A stretch of 64,000 bases of DNA from assembly GCA_024734495.1 (NCBI GenBank), contig JALMQS010000225.1, positions 5,401,226 through 5,465,225 on the forward strand, in the 5' to 3' direction. Of this stretch, positions 45,439 to 56,509 are shown one piece after another. The position numbers and the translations under genes are program-made. This DNA comes from Forficula auricularia (lineage: Eukaryota > Arthropoda > Insecta > Dermaptera > Forficulidae). A model generated the notes under the pieces. That model saw only the letters and a program-made list of their open reading frames with translations. It had not been told where the DNA came from and ran no database searches. How positions within the stretch are numbered: the first letter of the stretch is position 1; each line of letters begins with the position of its first letter.

Positions 45439-45639
45439 TTTTCAGAGGCATATCAAATACAATAGAAATATATAATGGCAAGATGATGACAAGAGCATAC
45501 TTGTCAGAAACGTCTCCTGAAAAAAATATATAAGAACCAAAAACAGAAAAATTTATTTCATTTCTTATGGGAGAAGTACCCTGTGGCAACTGACAACTAC
45601 ATCCTAGTCAATGGTTTGACTCATATACCTCAAAGTATT
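44646..45639. other. No gene recognised; AT microsatellite
   Basis: Low-complexity frames only. AT runs at 44,960-44,980 and 45,397-45,430. Confidence 0.4.
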
Positions 45640-45745
45640 ATAGTGCTTAAATAAGAAATATATAAATTCAGATATTATTATTACTTAATATCTGACAAAA
45701 ATCACCTGCATTCGATTCGCGAATGAATCAAATGTAGAAAACTCA
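45640..45745 (-). repeat. Short dispersed repeat shared with 61,960-62,060
   Basis: Complemented, about 95 bases match the insert at 61,954 (tttctacatttgattca, tcgcgaatc, atttttgtcaaatatt, acttatatatttct). It lies just upstream of the mariner remnant. Confidence 0.55.
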
Positions 45746-45774
45746 TGATTAAATATGTAAAACCTAAAAAACAC

Positions 45775-46425
45775 TTGTGAAATTTTTGCTTCAAAGACAC
45801 GAAAGAAAATAAATTTTGCATCGAATTGTTACTGACGATGAAAAATGGATTTATTTAAAGAATCCTAAACGGAAAAAATCATGGGTTAATCCGGGACAAC
45901 CATCAACATCGACTGTAAAACCAGATCGATTCGGCAAGAAGGCAATGCTCTGTGTTTGGTGGGATCAGAAAGGTGCGGTGTATCATGAGCTTCTAAAACC
46001 TGGTGAAACTGTTAATACTAATCGCTACAGACAACAAATGATCAATTTGAACCAGGCATTGATCGAAAAACGACCAGAATGGGCCAGAAGACACGGCAAA
46101 GTAATTTTGTTACACGACAATGCGCCTGCACACAAAGCAAAACTGGTTCAGGATACAATCAAAGCACTTGGCTGGGAGCTGCTACCCCACCCGCCGTATT
46201 CACCAGACTTGGCCCCTTCCGACTACCATTTGTTTTCATCGATGGGACACGCATTGGCTGAGCAGCACTTCGATTCTACGAAGAAGTCGAAAATTGGGTG
46301 TCTGATTGGTTTGCTTCAAAAGACGAACATTTCTATTGGCGTGGTATCCACAAATTGCCAGAAAGGTGGTCAAAATGTGTAGAAAGCAATGGTCAATACG
46401 TTGAATAAAAATTTTTTACATTTCC
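45775..46425 (+). pseudogene. mariner transposase, C-terminal two thirds, broken
   Basis: This encodes the catalytic domain of a mariner transposase, which cuts and pastes its element at TA sites. Seen in order: LLQRHERK followed by an in-frame TAA, LHRIVTDDEKW (first catalytic Asp; the usual G before DEKW is D here), KKSWVNPGQPSTST, LLHDNAPAH (second Asp), HPPYSPDLAPSDYHLF (third Asp). Exactly 34 residues separate the second and third Asp: the DD34D signature of mariner. A single-base loss near 46,275 shifts the frame; the normal ending continues in the next frame to a TAA near 46,407. The helix-turn-helix N-terminal region is missing. Confidence 0.9.
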
Positions 46426-46482
46426 CATAAAAAATTAGTGTTTCATTTTCACAAAAATACTTCATACCGGTATACCTGGTAT
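46426..46482. mobile_element. mariner 3' untranslated end and probable right terminus
   Basis: The sequence after the stop ends in cataccggtatacctggta, followed by TA. It looks like a mariner terminal inverted repeat read inward as taccaggtataccggtatg. No left terminal repeat was found before 45,775. Confidence 0.4.
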
Positions 46483-46489
46483 ATCCACT

Positions 46490-47329
46490 TAATATATTAA
46501 TTAGAAAAATATTCAGAAGATCGAGTGTTAACTTTTAACTGGAAAAATAAATTCAATTAGGATAGTCATCACTGATGGATGACTGTCCCTTCAAGTCCAT
46601 TTCTTTGTCATCAGATTTATTATAATATAAGCTATGTGTAAATTCAAGCTGATTGTAAATAAATAAATAATAATAATAATTAAAAAAAATGTTAATCATA
46701 TATGTGAGTTTTTTAAATACCAATTACTCTGAGGGATTCAGAATATTACTTACTAATGCAAACAACTTTTTACAAGTTACATTTTTCAGACCTGCGTAAT
46801 CTCTCCATTAGAGCCTGACTCTTTTATGCGGTTTTTTCGTTTTATCTTCCATTATTGGTGAATACATTATTAATTACCAAATTTTTTTTGTGCTGGCTGA
46901 CTCTATTTCTTTGAAAATAACGCGTGAATCCAGTAATCTTGGTAAATCGAGGACGGATCTTTCTATTTATTCTTAAAATATAATTTTAAGTAAATTAAAT
47001 ATTTATTAACGTAAAATGAATTTAGGTTGTGTCAAAGATTTTAATAGATATGTTTATAGTGCATGTAGGAGGATCTTGTCCCTAAATTCATTATCATTAA
47101 TAAATTGATTAAAATCGCAAGTTAATTTTGAGAAAAATTCAATCTTTTTTTCTAAAATAGATACTCATTTCTTTACATTTAAATATTATTGTTCGGTACG
47201 TCTAGGAGGCAGGCTTCGTTTACCTACCAGGCGTCCCTAGTAATTCTTGGCATAAATTAGATATATATTTTCTGATTGTGCTTATAATTCTCAGAATGAT
47301 GAGAAAAATAATTTTCAAACATATTTTTT
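46490..47329. other. No gene recognised
   Basis: AT-rich, including an AATAAATAAATAATAATAAT run near 46,660. No convincing frame or repeat match. Confidence 0.4.
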
Positions 47330-47640
47330 TTTTTGACTCTGTGAATGTGTGTTGTGCGGATTCCTTTACCAACGTTAACTTAATAATGAAAAATTGTGGA
47401 AAGTTCGTTCTTGTAGTAAAATGTTTGTATTTTTAATGTGTGGAGAATTGGATCCGGAGACGCTCGATCTATATTTTCACTAGTACCGGTTCGAAATTGC
47501 AAAGAAACATCATTTTTTTAAATAATTTCCTAGAGATTTTATGCCGATGTCATAATATAGGCATTAATGAACAATTTTTATTGAAGTTTATTACTAATTT
47601 CTAGGACAGTTTCTAGTGTACAGATTTGAAAATTTTGAGC
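47330..47640. repeat. Diverged copy of the ctgtctg repeat
   Basis: Parallel in order to 35,970-36,280 (ttgactctgtgaatgtgtg, taaaatgtttgtattttta, gtcataatataggcattaat, gaacaatttttatt, tctagtgta), but considerably diverged. Confidence 0.4.
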
Positions 47641-47650
47641 TTTGATTATT

Positions 47651-48000
47651 TTTACTTTATCCAATGCGAAGCATGCGAGAAAGTATTGCAATCGGTCGCG
47701 GGGCAAGCGCGACTTCAACGGGTCCTCAGGTAAAGACTACGGAACCCATGGACTCAATTAAGGTCACAAATTGAAGTATTCAATGAGATTGAATTTTTAG
47801 CACGTGGCGGTTTTGCCAAAAGTTACCTGGAATCTCGTCGAGAGGCCAAAAAGTGCCATTTTTTTTGGAAGTGCGTGCGGATGGATGGATGGATGGATGG
47901 ATGTTATCGTTTTTTTCGTCCACGATTTTTTCCACACCTTTGCACCGATTGAAATGAAATTGAAAACCTACCATTAGTTTAACAAAATGAAGCGCTGATT
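47651..48000 (+). repeat. Dispersed repeat with GGAT microsatellite
   Basis: Second copy of 24,271-24,615, joined directly to FB-like copy C at gcgctgatta. Confidence 0.65.
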
Positions 48001-49394
48001 AAAATCAAAAATAGCGATTGACTCTCATCTAGTACTTGAGGAATAACCATTCTATATTGGATTTTTGACATTTCGGTTATTATTAGTAACCATTGCTCGT
48101 AGACATGGAGGAATCGACTTAAAATCAAAAATAGCAATCGATTCTCATATAATACTCGAGGAATAACAATTTTACATTAGATTTTTGACGCTTGATTATT
48201 ATTGGTAACCATTGCTGAAGACATGGAGGAATCGGCTTAAAATCAAAAATAACGATCGATTCTTATCTAATACTAGAGGAATAACCTTATTGCATTCCAT
48301 TTTTGATGTTTTGACTATTAATGGCAACCTCTACTGAAAACGTGGAACAATCGACTTAAAATCAAAAGGACTAAATTCTTTTTTGGTAAACAACTCAAGC
48401 TCGTTGCTAAACTTTATCCAAATTCATTTGAAATATTAATATGTTTATTCCTTTATATAAATCAGATATCACTTGCAATTTGCAGTTCATGTTGACTTTA
48501 ATTCAAAAATAATGATCGATTCTCATTTAACAGTCTAGGAATAACAATTCTACATTGGATTTTTGACATTTCGGTTATTATTGGTAATCATTGCTTAAGA
48601 CATGGGGGAATCGACTTAAAATCAAAAATAGCGATTGATTCTCATCTAATACTTGAGGAATAATAATTCTACCTTAGATTTTTGACCATTCGATTATTAA
48701 TGGTAACCATTGTTGAAGACATGGAGGAATCGACTTAAAATCAAAAATAACGATCGATTCTTATCTAATACTAGAGGAATAACCTTATTGCATTCCATTT
48801 TTGACGTTTTCTCAAGCTTGAGTTGTTTACCAAAAAGAATTTAGTCCTTTTGATTTTAAGTCGATTCTTCCACGTTTTCAGTAGAGGTTGCCATTAATAG
48901 TCAAAACGTCAAAAATGGAATGCAATAAGGTTATTCCTCTAGTATTAGATAAGAATCGATCGTTATTTTTGATTTTAAGCCGTTTCCTCCATGTCTTCAT
49001 GAATGGTTACCAATAATAATCGAAGCGTCAAAAATCTAATGTACAATTGTTATTCCTCGAGTATTAGATGAGAATCGATGGCTATTTTTGATTTTAAGTC
49101 GATTCCTCCATGTCTTCAGCAATGGTTACTAATAATAACCGAAACGTCAAAAATCCAATGTAGAATGGTTATTCCTCGACTATTAAATGAGAATCGATCA
49201 TTATTTTTGAATTAAAGTCAACATGAACTGCAAATTGCAAGTGATATCTGATTAATAATAAAGGAATAAACATATTATTTTTTATTGTTAAAGGATAAAT
49301 AATTAATATATCCAGTAAACACCAAGCCAGCAAAACATATTAATAATTCAAATGAATTTGGATAAAGTTTAGCAACGATCCGTTGCAGTTTATT
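48001..49394. mobile_element. Foldback (FB-like) element, copy C
   Basis: Direct copies of the 119-bp unit on the left, inverted copies from about 48,830 to 49,210, and the terminal repeat cgatccgttgcagtttattt at the right end. The unit order and the central aagcttgagttgtttacc match copies A and B. Confidence 0.75.
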
Positions 49395-49984
49395 TAAATG
49401 TGTGGGTGAGCGATATTCAAACGGAAATATAGATTTTAAAATCTCTATAAAATATACTATTTAAAATGAGTTTAGTTTTTTGAAAATTAATATTTTTTTC
49501 CCTTGAAATTCTCATAAAAGTTGATAAGGGTCCCCCCTTTGTATCAATGTCACTTTTTAGAGAGGGTTAAAAAAACTATTTTTTTTCTGAATATTCAAAC
49601 GAAAATATAGATTTTAAACTCTATAACATATACCCTTGCCGGCGGGTCTCTTTCTAGCCTCCTCTAATCCCCACCCATCCCACTGACCCCTATCCTTCCC
49701 CCTAGACCCACCTCAGATCATCATTCACTCCGCCAACCCTATACATGTACTCTTGACTCTCTCCTCTTCCCCTAACTCTCATCACCCTCAGAACCCCGCG
49801 AATCCGGTTGGAGGATTAAAATTTGTAGACCTCCACCCATTAAAAAGTACATATATCAATAGAAAAAAAGGGCATGTGGCGTGGGTGGGGAGAGGGTCGG
49901 TGGTGTAGATGGGGCGTATAGGTCCAGTGGACGCGGCCCTTCGGCTAGAAAAAGTACCGCTGATAGCGGCCTCCAACGGGAAAG
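49395..49984. other. No gene; GC-rich island 49,636-49,984
   Basis: 49,636-49,984 is strikingly GC-rich for the window (tcctctaatccccacccatc, gtgggtggggagagggtcgg). It has no long frame and ends in the repeat shared with 1,023-1,090. It may be an untranslated part of a retroelement or a host regulatory island. Confidence 0.35.
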
Positions 49985-50055
49985 GTCAGCAAGATGCCTG
50001 CCGAAGGCGGGCTTAGCAGCTGGCTTGAGTATAACGTAATACCATACTTAGATTC
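49985..50055. repeat. Dispersed repeat shared with 1,023-1,090
   Basis: Contains CCGAAGGCGGGCTTAGCAGC and ataacgtaatacc. Confidence 0.4.
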
Positions 50056-50084
50056 TAAATTTACTACTACTTTTGTTTTTCTAT

Positions 50085-50400
50085 TTTTTCTTTTACTGAC
50101 CTCTAGGAACCCCAAACCTCGCAAATGCTATACAGCTTTTGGTAGTGAAGTAATGTGGTCATTGCAAGAAAGGTCAGAACTCAATGTAACACCTAACATT
50201 GCTATTTTGTCACAAAATTCCAATGAACTCGAATCAAAAGAAATGTCTGGAATGTTCCTATCTACGTGCCTAGAAATTCCTAGTTTTTCTCTTTACAGTT
50301 TTTTGGATCGAAGTTTCCGAAGATCCTCTCTCCTTCTTCAAGATTCAAAACTGTCAATGTATGAAACATTAATATTTTTCCTTCCTATCTCCTTTTTCAG
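50085..50400 (-). pseudogene. Jockey-like reverse transcriptase fragment
   Basis: On the minus strand one frame reads RNIPDISFDSSSLEF, then DKIAMLGVTLSSDLSCNDH, then ITSLPKAV, a stop, and RGLGFLEVSKRK. The block LGVTLSSDLSxxDHI...KA...LGFL is the segment just after the RT palm in Jockey-type elements, immediately upstream of the part preserved at 14.6 kb. It is broken by several stops. The open frame of 140 codons on the opposite strand is therefore probably a shadow. Confidence 0.6.
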
Positions 50401-50419
50401 TGCTCATTGGTATTAAGAA

Positions 50420-52022
50420 AATATTTTCACTATTTTCACCATCAATAATCTCCGAAGGAAAATTTCTAATACACATTAAACAATTGCTAAGATTTTTTGA
50501 AAAATCACTTAATAAGTATCACAAGTGTATTTTTTTCTGTCGATTGAGACTGTGAAGTGAAAATTTGGTAGGATGATTTCAAAGAAGGTAAGTTTATAAT
50601 GGATAATCGTATAGACCACACACCAGTTGATTTTTTTAACTTATCTAAATTCACTTAGATGGGGTTATTTTAATATTAATACAAATGCAATACCCACATT
50701 CCATTTTATTTTAAACCTCTTAATTATTAAAAACAAAATTTTCCAAGCTTTCTGAAATCTAGTATAAACAAAGAGAATTGTTAATCATTTCTTCAACGAA
50801 ACGAAAGATAAATTATGATTCTTCATTCTATAAATAAATTAATTAGAGAGAAATTGTTTATGGAAATCAAGTCCAGATGTCGACTTAACTTTTAATTTTT
50901 CAAGAAACAGAATAATTCTTAACTGAAGCCACTTCTGGGCTGGCAACTTGACGAATTCAATTTCGAACTGAAGCGATCCTACTATATTATTTTAATGTAT
51001 AAATTATTTACATTTCCTTTTAATGTATTCGAAATGAAATTATCATTTTTTTAATAACTCAAAAAAAATATAATAGTGAATAAATGTACTATTTCCGATA
51101 AAAGATAAAGTTATCATGTTGAGAGTTGGATGTTTTGAGTATTTGACTTATACTAATTAATGTATTAATGATGTATCAAAATTAATTACAGTTTAATTGA
51201 TTTGCTCTTACCTTGGAAGAATGGCTCCCGTGTCTGCACTGGTCGATGTCCGCCACAAATGAATAAAATTCCCGTTTAAATTTTGATTATCTTGAATTCA
51301 TTTCTCTAGGTAGACTTGATTCTCTAAAAAAGCAGAAAATATAAAATAATATTTTTATTTAAAGAAAGTGAAAGATAAATGAAAATAAATTAAAAATGAA
51401 CTTTTAGATATCGATTTTTTTTATCTTATTATTACAATTGGAACAAAAAATATTTTAAAAAAATCAATTTTAATTAATTGAATAATTAATCCATGCTTTA
51501 AGCATCTTGCAATTCATATTTTTCTTTGTCTTTTGGGGGTTATTAATACTATATTTTAACATGTTTATTGTCAAGAACGAAATGAACTATTCAAATTACT
51601 TCAACTCAGTGAACCTCCATCTTGTAATAAATACAGGATATTCTAATTGAGTGTTTAAGATTTTAAGGGGTGATTAGATGGTTTATTGTAAAACAAAATG
51701 CGATTTGATCATAAGTTCAAAAAATTCATTTCTGAGAGAATAAGATGTTTTGAAAATAATACAAAAATAAATTAATTCCGCCCTCTCTTATATTTAATAT
51801 TTAATAAAATAATTTATAATTATTTACGGAAGAACTCTCCTCTCTAGACCACTTTCTTAAGAAAAAAAAGAATTTTTTACTTTTCAAGAAATTTTTAATT
51901 TATTCTAATAGTATATTTTATAAAGAGCTCGAGTATAATATTTATTAAGTTTGAACCCTCTCTCCGCAAGAAAATCTGGTGCTCAATCTCGATTTTTATG
52001 GTGACCACGGCGCCTTTAAGAA
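50420..52022. other. No complete gene; isolated GC-richer patch at 51.2 kb
   Basis: AT-rich. The only notable patch is the possible exon at 51,212-51,259. Confidence 0.35.
51212..51259 (-). CDS. Possible small exon with 5' splice site
   Basis: On the minus strand a ~48-base GC-rich stretch (encoding FVADIDQCRHGSHSSK in one frame) runs straight into GTAAGAG (51,205-51,211), a strong splice-donor match, in otherwise AT-rich DNA. The residues have no identifiable family, and it could equally be untranslated. Weak evidence. Confidence 0.2.
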
Positions 52023-52081
52023 TTACTGAGCACGCGCACTTGAGATTTCTGCTGTGTAATTTCAAAGTACGCATGCTCAGT
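52023..52081. repeat. Hairpin around ACTGAGCA
   Basis: actgagcacgcgcacttgag pairs with the complement of aagtacgcatgctcagta, with a short central loop. Confidence 0.5.
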
Positions 52082-52193
52082 ACGTCTAGTGTAGCGTGAG
52101 TGAAGTAATCCGAATACCAACTTCTTGTTTTCAGGAATTTTCATGTTTTTTTAATTTTGAAATAAATAGAAAAGTGATTAGAAAAAAGGATAT
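52053..52193 (+). repeat. ~140-bp direct repeat, left
   Basis: tgtgtaatttcaaagtacgc to gaaaaaaggatat is repeated at 53,243-53,379 with a few differences; it flanks the R1/I-like remnant. Confidence 0.8.
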
Positions 52194-53242
52194 AGACACT
52201 AAAAGATTAATTAAAACAATTAGCTATAAGTCTCAACCCAGGTGGTTCAGGCCGGACATGTGGACAAATTTCTTAATTACTGGATACGGATCCATAAACA
52301 AATCCCTAAACAGAAGGGGCGCCCGGGACGCTCCGTAACCCTTCTGTCATAATTGCCCAGATCGGGTGGAGGATGTGGATCACATACTATTTGAATGTCC
52401 CATATAATCCGCAAACCGATATCCCGAATTATATGACTCCAAATTTATAAACGATCTCTCGAAACTAATTGAAAACGAGAATGTCTCCAAAAAACTTTAA
52501 AATTTCGCCAAAGCAGCATTTCAAATTAGGAAACAACACATTCACGACACAACAAGCCACCAGTCCGGGCTGGACCAGCTGATAGAAAATAGTATAATAA
52601 CAATGTAAATGCGAAGATGCGCGGACATTAAAATTCGCACATCTACGCATAAGAAATACCAACACAAACCACTCAACAATTGTACTTGAGATTTAATGGA
52701 TAAGATTTACTATGTGTTATTATTAATTTTAATATATAAATTGTATATCTCCATATACGTTAAATGTGAACTGTAAATGCATACCTCCGCGAATACATAG
52801 ATATATTGTGCAGAAACGCATAAATATTCATTGTGAACTAAAAATAAGCATAACCATTATACTCTAACTATGCGCACACAGTTCGTGCAGCTGCGCATAC
52901 TATTTATAGTTAATAGAACCTAAGAAATGTAAATGTGCAGCATAATTCTGTGCTGCGCATACCTAGAAAAACCCTGGTTACTAGAACCAGGCCACTCACA
53001 AAGCAAACTGTACATGGGTATATTTAATAGTTTCTTAGATATGGCTAGAAAGAAATTGAACGAATCCACCTCCACGCGGTGTACACGGGCAATGCCTTTG
53101 GGGATTAATTAATCGTCAAAAGTAGCTAAGTGATTCTTAATAACCCTCCAATGTTAGTTAAATTCAATTCAGGGACAGGGGGTAGTGATGAGCCTTTGGG
53201 CTCCTTAAGCTATCACATAGAAAGTAAAATAGAGTGAGTGAG
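52190..53242 (+). pseudogene. R1/I-like LINE 3' part with zinc knuckle
   Basis: The plus-strand frame encodes the end of a non-LTR ORF2: PRWFRPDMWTNFLITGYG, SINKSLNRRGARDAP, a stop, then FCHNCPDRVEDVDHILFECP. The last block is a C-x2-C-x8-H-x4-C knuckle, in the position found in R1, LOA and I-type elements. At least three in-frame stops are present (near 52,337, 52,407 and 52,498). About 650 bases of 3' untranslated sequence follow, including a cgcatacc/gcgcata-rich stretch, ending in a gagtgagtgag run. Long direct repeats flank the copy. Confidence 0.7.
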
Positions 53243-53379
53243 TGTGTAATTTCAAAGTACGCATGCTCAGTACGTCTAGTGTAGCGTGAGTGAATTAATC
53301 CGAATACCAACTTCTTGTTTTCCGGAATTTTCATGTTTTTAATTTTGAAATAAATAGAAAAGTGATTAGAAAAAGATAT
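53243..53379 (+). repeat. ~140-bp direct repeat, right
   Basis: Second copy of 52,053-52,193. If it is a target-site duplication it is unusually long for a LINE. Confidence 0.8.
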
Positions 53380-54111
53380 GGAACATATATATTTTTTGTT
53401 TATGGTAAATAAACATTGATAATTGATTTTTCGATGTACGCATTTATAAAAAGGCTTGAAAAATGCTCGTAATATTGTATGATATACCTATATATATATA
53501 TTTGCTGGGAGTTGTTTGGGTGGATGTTATACATTTTTGATTGGTGCAATAACTATAATATATTTAAAATTGCATATGAAGATCACGCCCATATATCACC
53601 CAACTTTATAATGGTTATTGGCTGAAGTTCATAATTACTCTCGGCGTTCTGCTGATTTATCTCTAAATTCAATGCAATATGTCAATTATCTTCAATTTAT
53701 CTCTTCTATTTTTTATCCGACTCAATAATAGCATAATAAAATACAAGTTCTTTCGGTCTATTATTTTTGTATGATTTAAATATCTTTTCTCTTTTTCAGC
53801 CAAAAAATAAAAAATAAGGAAAAGAAAAAAGCTAGCCTACTCCGGTGGTTGATGTTCTTTCGAAATATTCTATATTATACAATCTATATTCAATGAGATG
53901 ATAATAAAAGAACATTTAAACGATCAAATAAAATTTATACTAGTAGAAATGTTTTACATAAAAGTTAGTAAATTAGCTGATTTTAGAAAAAATCTTCTTG
54001 TTCGAGTATTAGATATAAAATACGATAAGTAATCACTTGTATATGTACTATCGAGATATGCGATTTTCCACCTAATGAAAATGAGAGTAAAATAGAAAAA
54101 ATATATCATCA
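53380..54111. other. No gene recognised
   Basis: AT-rich with short AT microsatellites. No frame of interest. Confidence 0.4.
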
Positions 54112-54510
54112 TCATCGTTGAGTATACAGTCCCAAGATTGGTTTGACGCAACCACCGTCTCCACACAACTCTATCCCATGCCAACTATTTCATTTCTCTA
54201 AATGTTCCACATCCTATAACTTTCATTATCCGAGGAAAATACTCCAATCTGGGATTTTCCTCCTAGTTTGCCCTCAAAGATATGACTTAAAAATCCTCTA
54301 TGTCTTATTGTGTGCCTTATCATTTGGGCTCTTTCTTCTTCAGATTTTTCCACGTTGTTCTCTGTTCTCAATTTGCCAAGAGCTACCTCGTTACCTACAT
54401 AGCTTTATACATACAGTAAATCTTTAGCATATTTCTATACTACGACATTTCGAAGGCCTCCAGTCTCTTTCAAACTGCTTCTCCAATCGTCCAGGTTTCA
54501 TAATGGTACA
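54112..54510 (-). pseudogene. LINE C-terminal fragment, RTE-like
   Basis: On the minus strand the frame reads ETWTIGEAV, stop, KRLEAFEMS, stop, YRNMLKI, and later TFREMK, stop, LAWDRVVWRRWL. This follows the usual order in RTE-type tails (ETWTL..A..KRLEAFEMW..RRMLKI ... DR..WRR). Many stops; no tail or target duplication was found. It is a different part of ORF2 from the copy at 7.9-8.9 kb, so they cannot be compared directly. Confidence 0.55.
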
Positions 54511-54519
54511 TAGCGATAG

Positions 54520-54988
54520 TCATAGATATGTATTCAGTAACATCTTTCTAGTTCCTAAGCTGATTGAGATTGAGGATAATGATAAATAACCAATGAGAAT
54601 ATTTTATATTAACGATAAGATATCTTAATAAAATTGCAGGATGAAAATTAATCACTTCTAGGGAATAATTATTGGAAAAATATTTAATTAAAATGGTGAA
54701 TTGTAAAAATTGGATTTTTTATGTCAATAATGATGTATTGTATGTTTTGCGACACGCTTATCACTCTATTTGTGTTCTTACTTGTGTATCTTACTCGATT
54801 CTGAATATTGACTAATACTATAGAGAGAATATTGCTCTACATAGTAATTTTCTTGAGGAAATTGTTCACAGAAATGGTTTCCCGTTGCCATTCCTTCGAC
54901 AGTTCCAAAATAATTTCTGATCATGATTTTAATTGGATTTTTTATCAAGGGGAAAATAAATACATATATATATATATATAGACCACCC
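54520..54988. other. No gene recognised
   Basis: AT-rich, with an AT run at 54,962-54,980. Confidence 0.4.
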
Positions 54989-55040
54989 ACCCCTCTCTTG
55001 AAAATGGCTCCAAAAGGAGAGCCGAAACGTCGAGTAAAAC
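54989..55040 (+). ncRNA. Hammerhead-like motif, partly degenerate
   Basis: TTGAAAA at about 54,998 (expected CUGANGA), a strong stem II (GGCTCC/GGAGAGCC with loop AAAA and a small bulge), GAAAC (55,024-55,028) and GTC (55,029-55,031). The first core block carries two changes at conserved positions, so catalysis is unlikely. No inverted partner was seen. Confidence 0.35.
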
Positions 55041-55111
55041 TCTCAAACCCACGCGGAGGAAGCCGAAAAACCTCTAATGACACACATATATATATAGGTT
55101 ATAACATATGA

Positions 55112-55880
55112 ATTTCAGATTTGAATTATATTTTATATACACGTTATAATGCTCTGACAGAGGGACAAACAGACATAATATATCGAAAGCAACAGAGTTC
55201 CGTTTTGCATTTGTACGGAACCCTAAAAAGGTACACTACTAGATCTTTTATTTAACCTCTTTCATACAAAAATTTTATATTATTTATTATATTTAGAAAT
55301 CACGATAGATATATCCCATACTTTAAAAAATTTAATTTTCATCATAAATAAACAAATAAAAAAAGAATGTTAAATTAATTATTAATGTGGTATCTTTTAA
55401 TGAATAGTTTCGTTAACTTTACTTATCTATCGAAACACTATATAATTTTGGTACGCTATTACTTTTTCGTATGCATCTACAAACAGAAAGCAGAGAAAAT
55501 CTTTTTTCCGATGTAGAATAATATATACTATCTATGTATCTTTACTAAATTATTCCTATTAAAACACTTTAAATTATAATAGTTAGTTTGAGTGAATATT
55601 TATTCTCTAATCAAATAAAACAAATTACAATTATTTTTTCAATTATATACAATTCCCGTTTATTTTAATTGATTAAATGTTAAATATTCACAACACCAAA
55701 CTGCGATAATTAGTTTTATTGCGAATAATTTAATGAATATATATTTATTTTCTAAAGATTCTTCATTAATTCAATTCAATTAATAATAATTATTATATAT
55801 TAAATAGTAAATAATTCTAGTTTTTCACTTCCATTTACTAATTTATTTATGTTTATATGAAATTTGAAAATAAATTTCAA
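55112..55880. other. No gene recognised
   Basis: Very AT-rich, apparently single-copy in this window. Confidence 0.4.
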
Positions 55881-56506
55881 TTTTTTTTTTAATGAAAAAT
55901 GATGAGAGAAGGAGTTACACCAAAAAGGTGCAACCCCTAAAGGGCTGGGTTGGCCCCTCCATCGTGAAAAGAAGAAGAAAGAATTTTATGGGCTGGGCGG
56001 GGGTCGAAGGTATCTGTGGATACGGGTCTTAAATAGCTGAAGGTTATAAGTCGCGGGAAAGATGGTGGCAGGGAGCGAGTTCCAATCTCTGGAGGTCATA
56101 GGGATAAAAGAGTTGGCGAAAGCGCTTGTTCGACTTTTATCCACTTTGACAGCGAAGGGGTGCTGAGCGTTCGAAAACCGCGTGTTTCTCGTAAAGAGGG
56201 CTTTAGGGGGGGATAATTGATTTCAGCTCGACTGAACAGACACCGTGATAGTATCTGTAGTACAGGGAAAGGGCAGAAACGGTTCTTCGGTGAGCCAGGG
56301 AGTCGAGTGACTTGGTTAGAGCCGGGTCTCCTATTAGTTTAATTGCTCGCTTCTGAATCGCATCCAGTGTAGTAAGAGAATGGTTGGAGGCACCCCTCCA
56401 CAGATGATAGCCATATTCGAGACAGGGACGAATTTGAGCCTTATACAGTATAAGAAGTTGACTGGGAGTATAACAGCGTCTAGACCTAAATAGAAGACCA
56501 AATTAT
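55881..56506 (-). pseudogene. Jockey-like LINE: ORF2 C-terminus, 3' UTR and poly(A)
   Basis: A T10 tract (55,881-55,890) marks the 3' end. Complemented, the sequence encodes RPCLEYGYHLWRGASN, LTTLDAIQKRAIKLIGDP, LDSLAHRR, followed by the same C-terminal region and 3' UTR (acaccaaaaaggtgcaaccc) as the copy at 14.6-15.2 kb. The frame is largely continuous in the upstream part but is disrupted further on. It is 5'-truncated near 56,506. Confidence 0.75.
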
Positions 56507-56509
56507 TTA

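Noticed and set aside
49994..50416. 140-codon open frame on the plus strand
   Set aside because: The opposite strand encodes a recognisable decayed Jockey RT segment (LGVTLSSDLS), so the plus-strand frame is most likely a shadow.
52053..53379. LTR retrotransposon (direct repeats as LTRs)
   Set aside because: The repeats lack TG...CA ends, a primer-binding site and a polypurine tract, and the interior encodes a non-LTR type knuckle.
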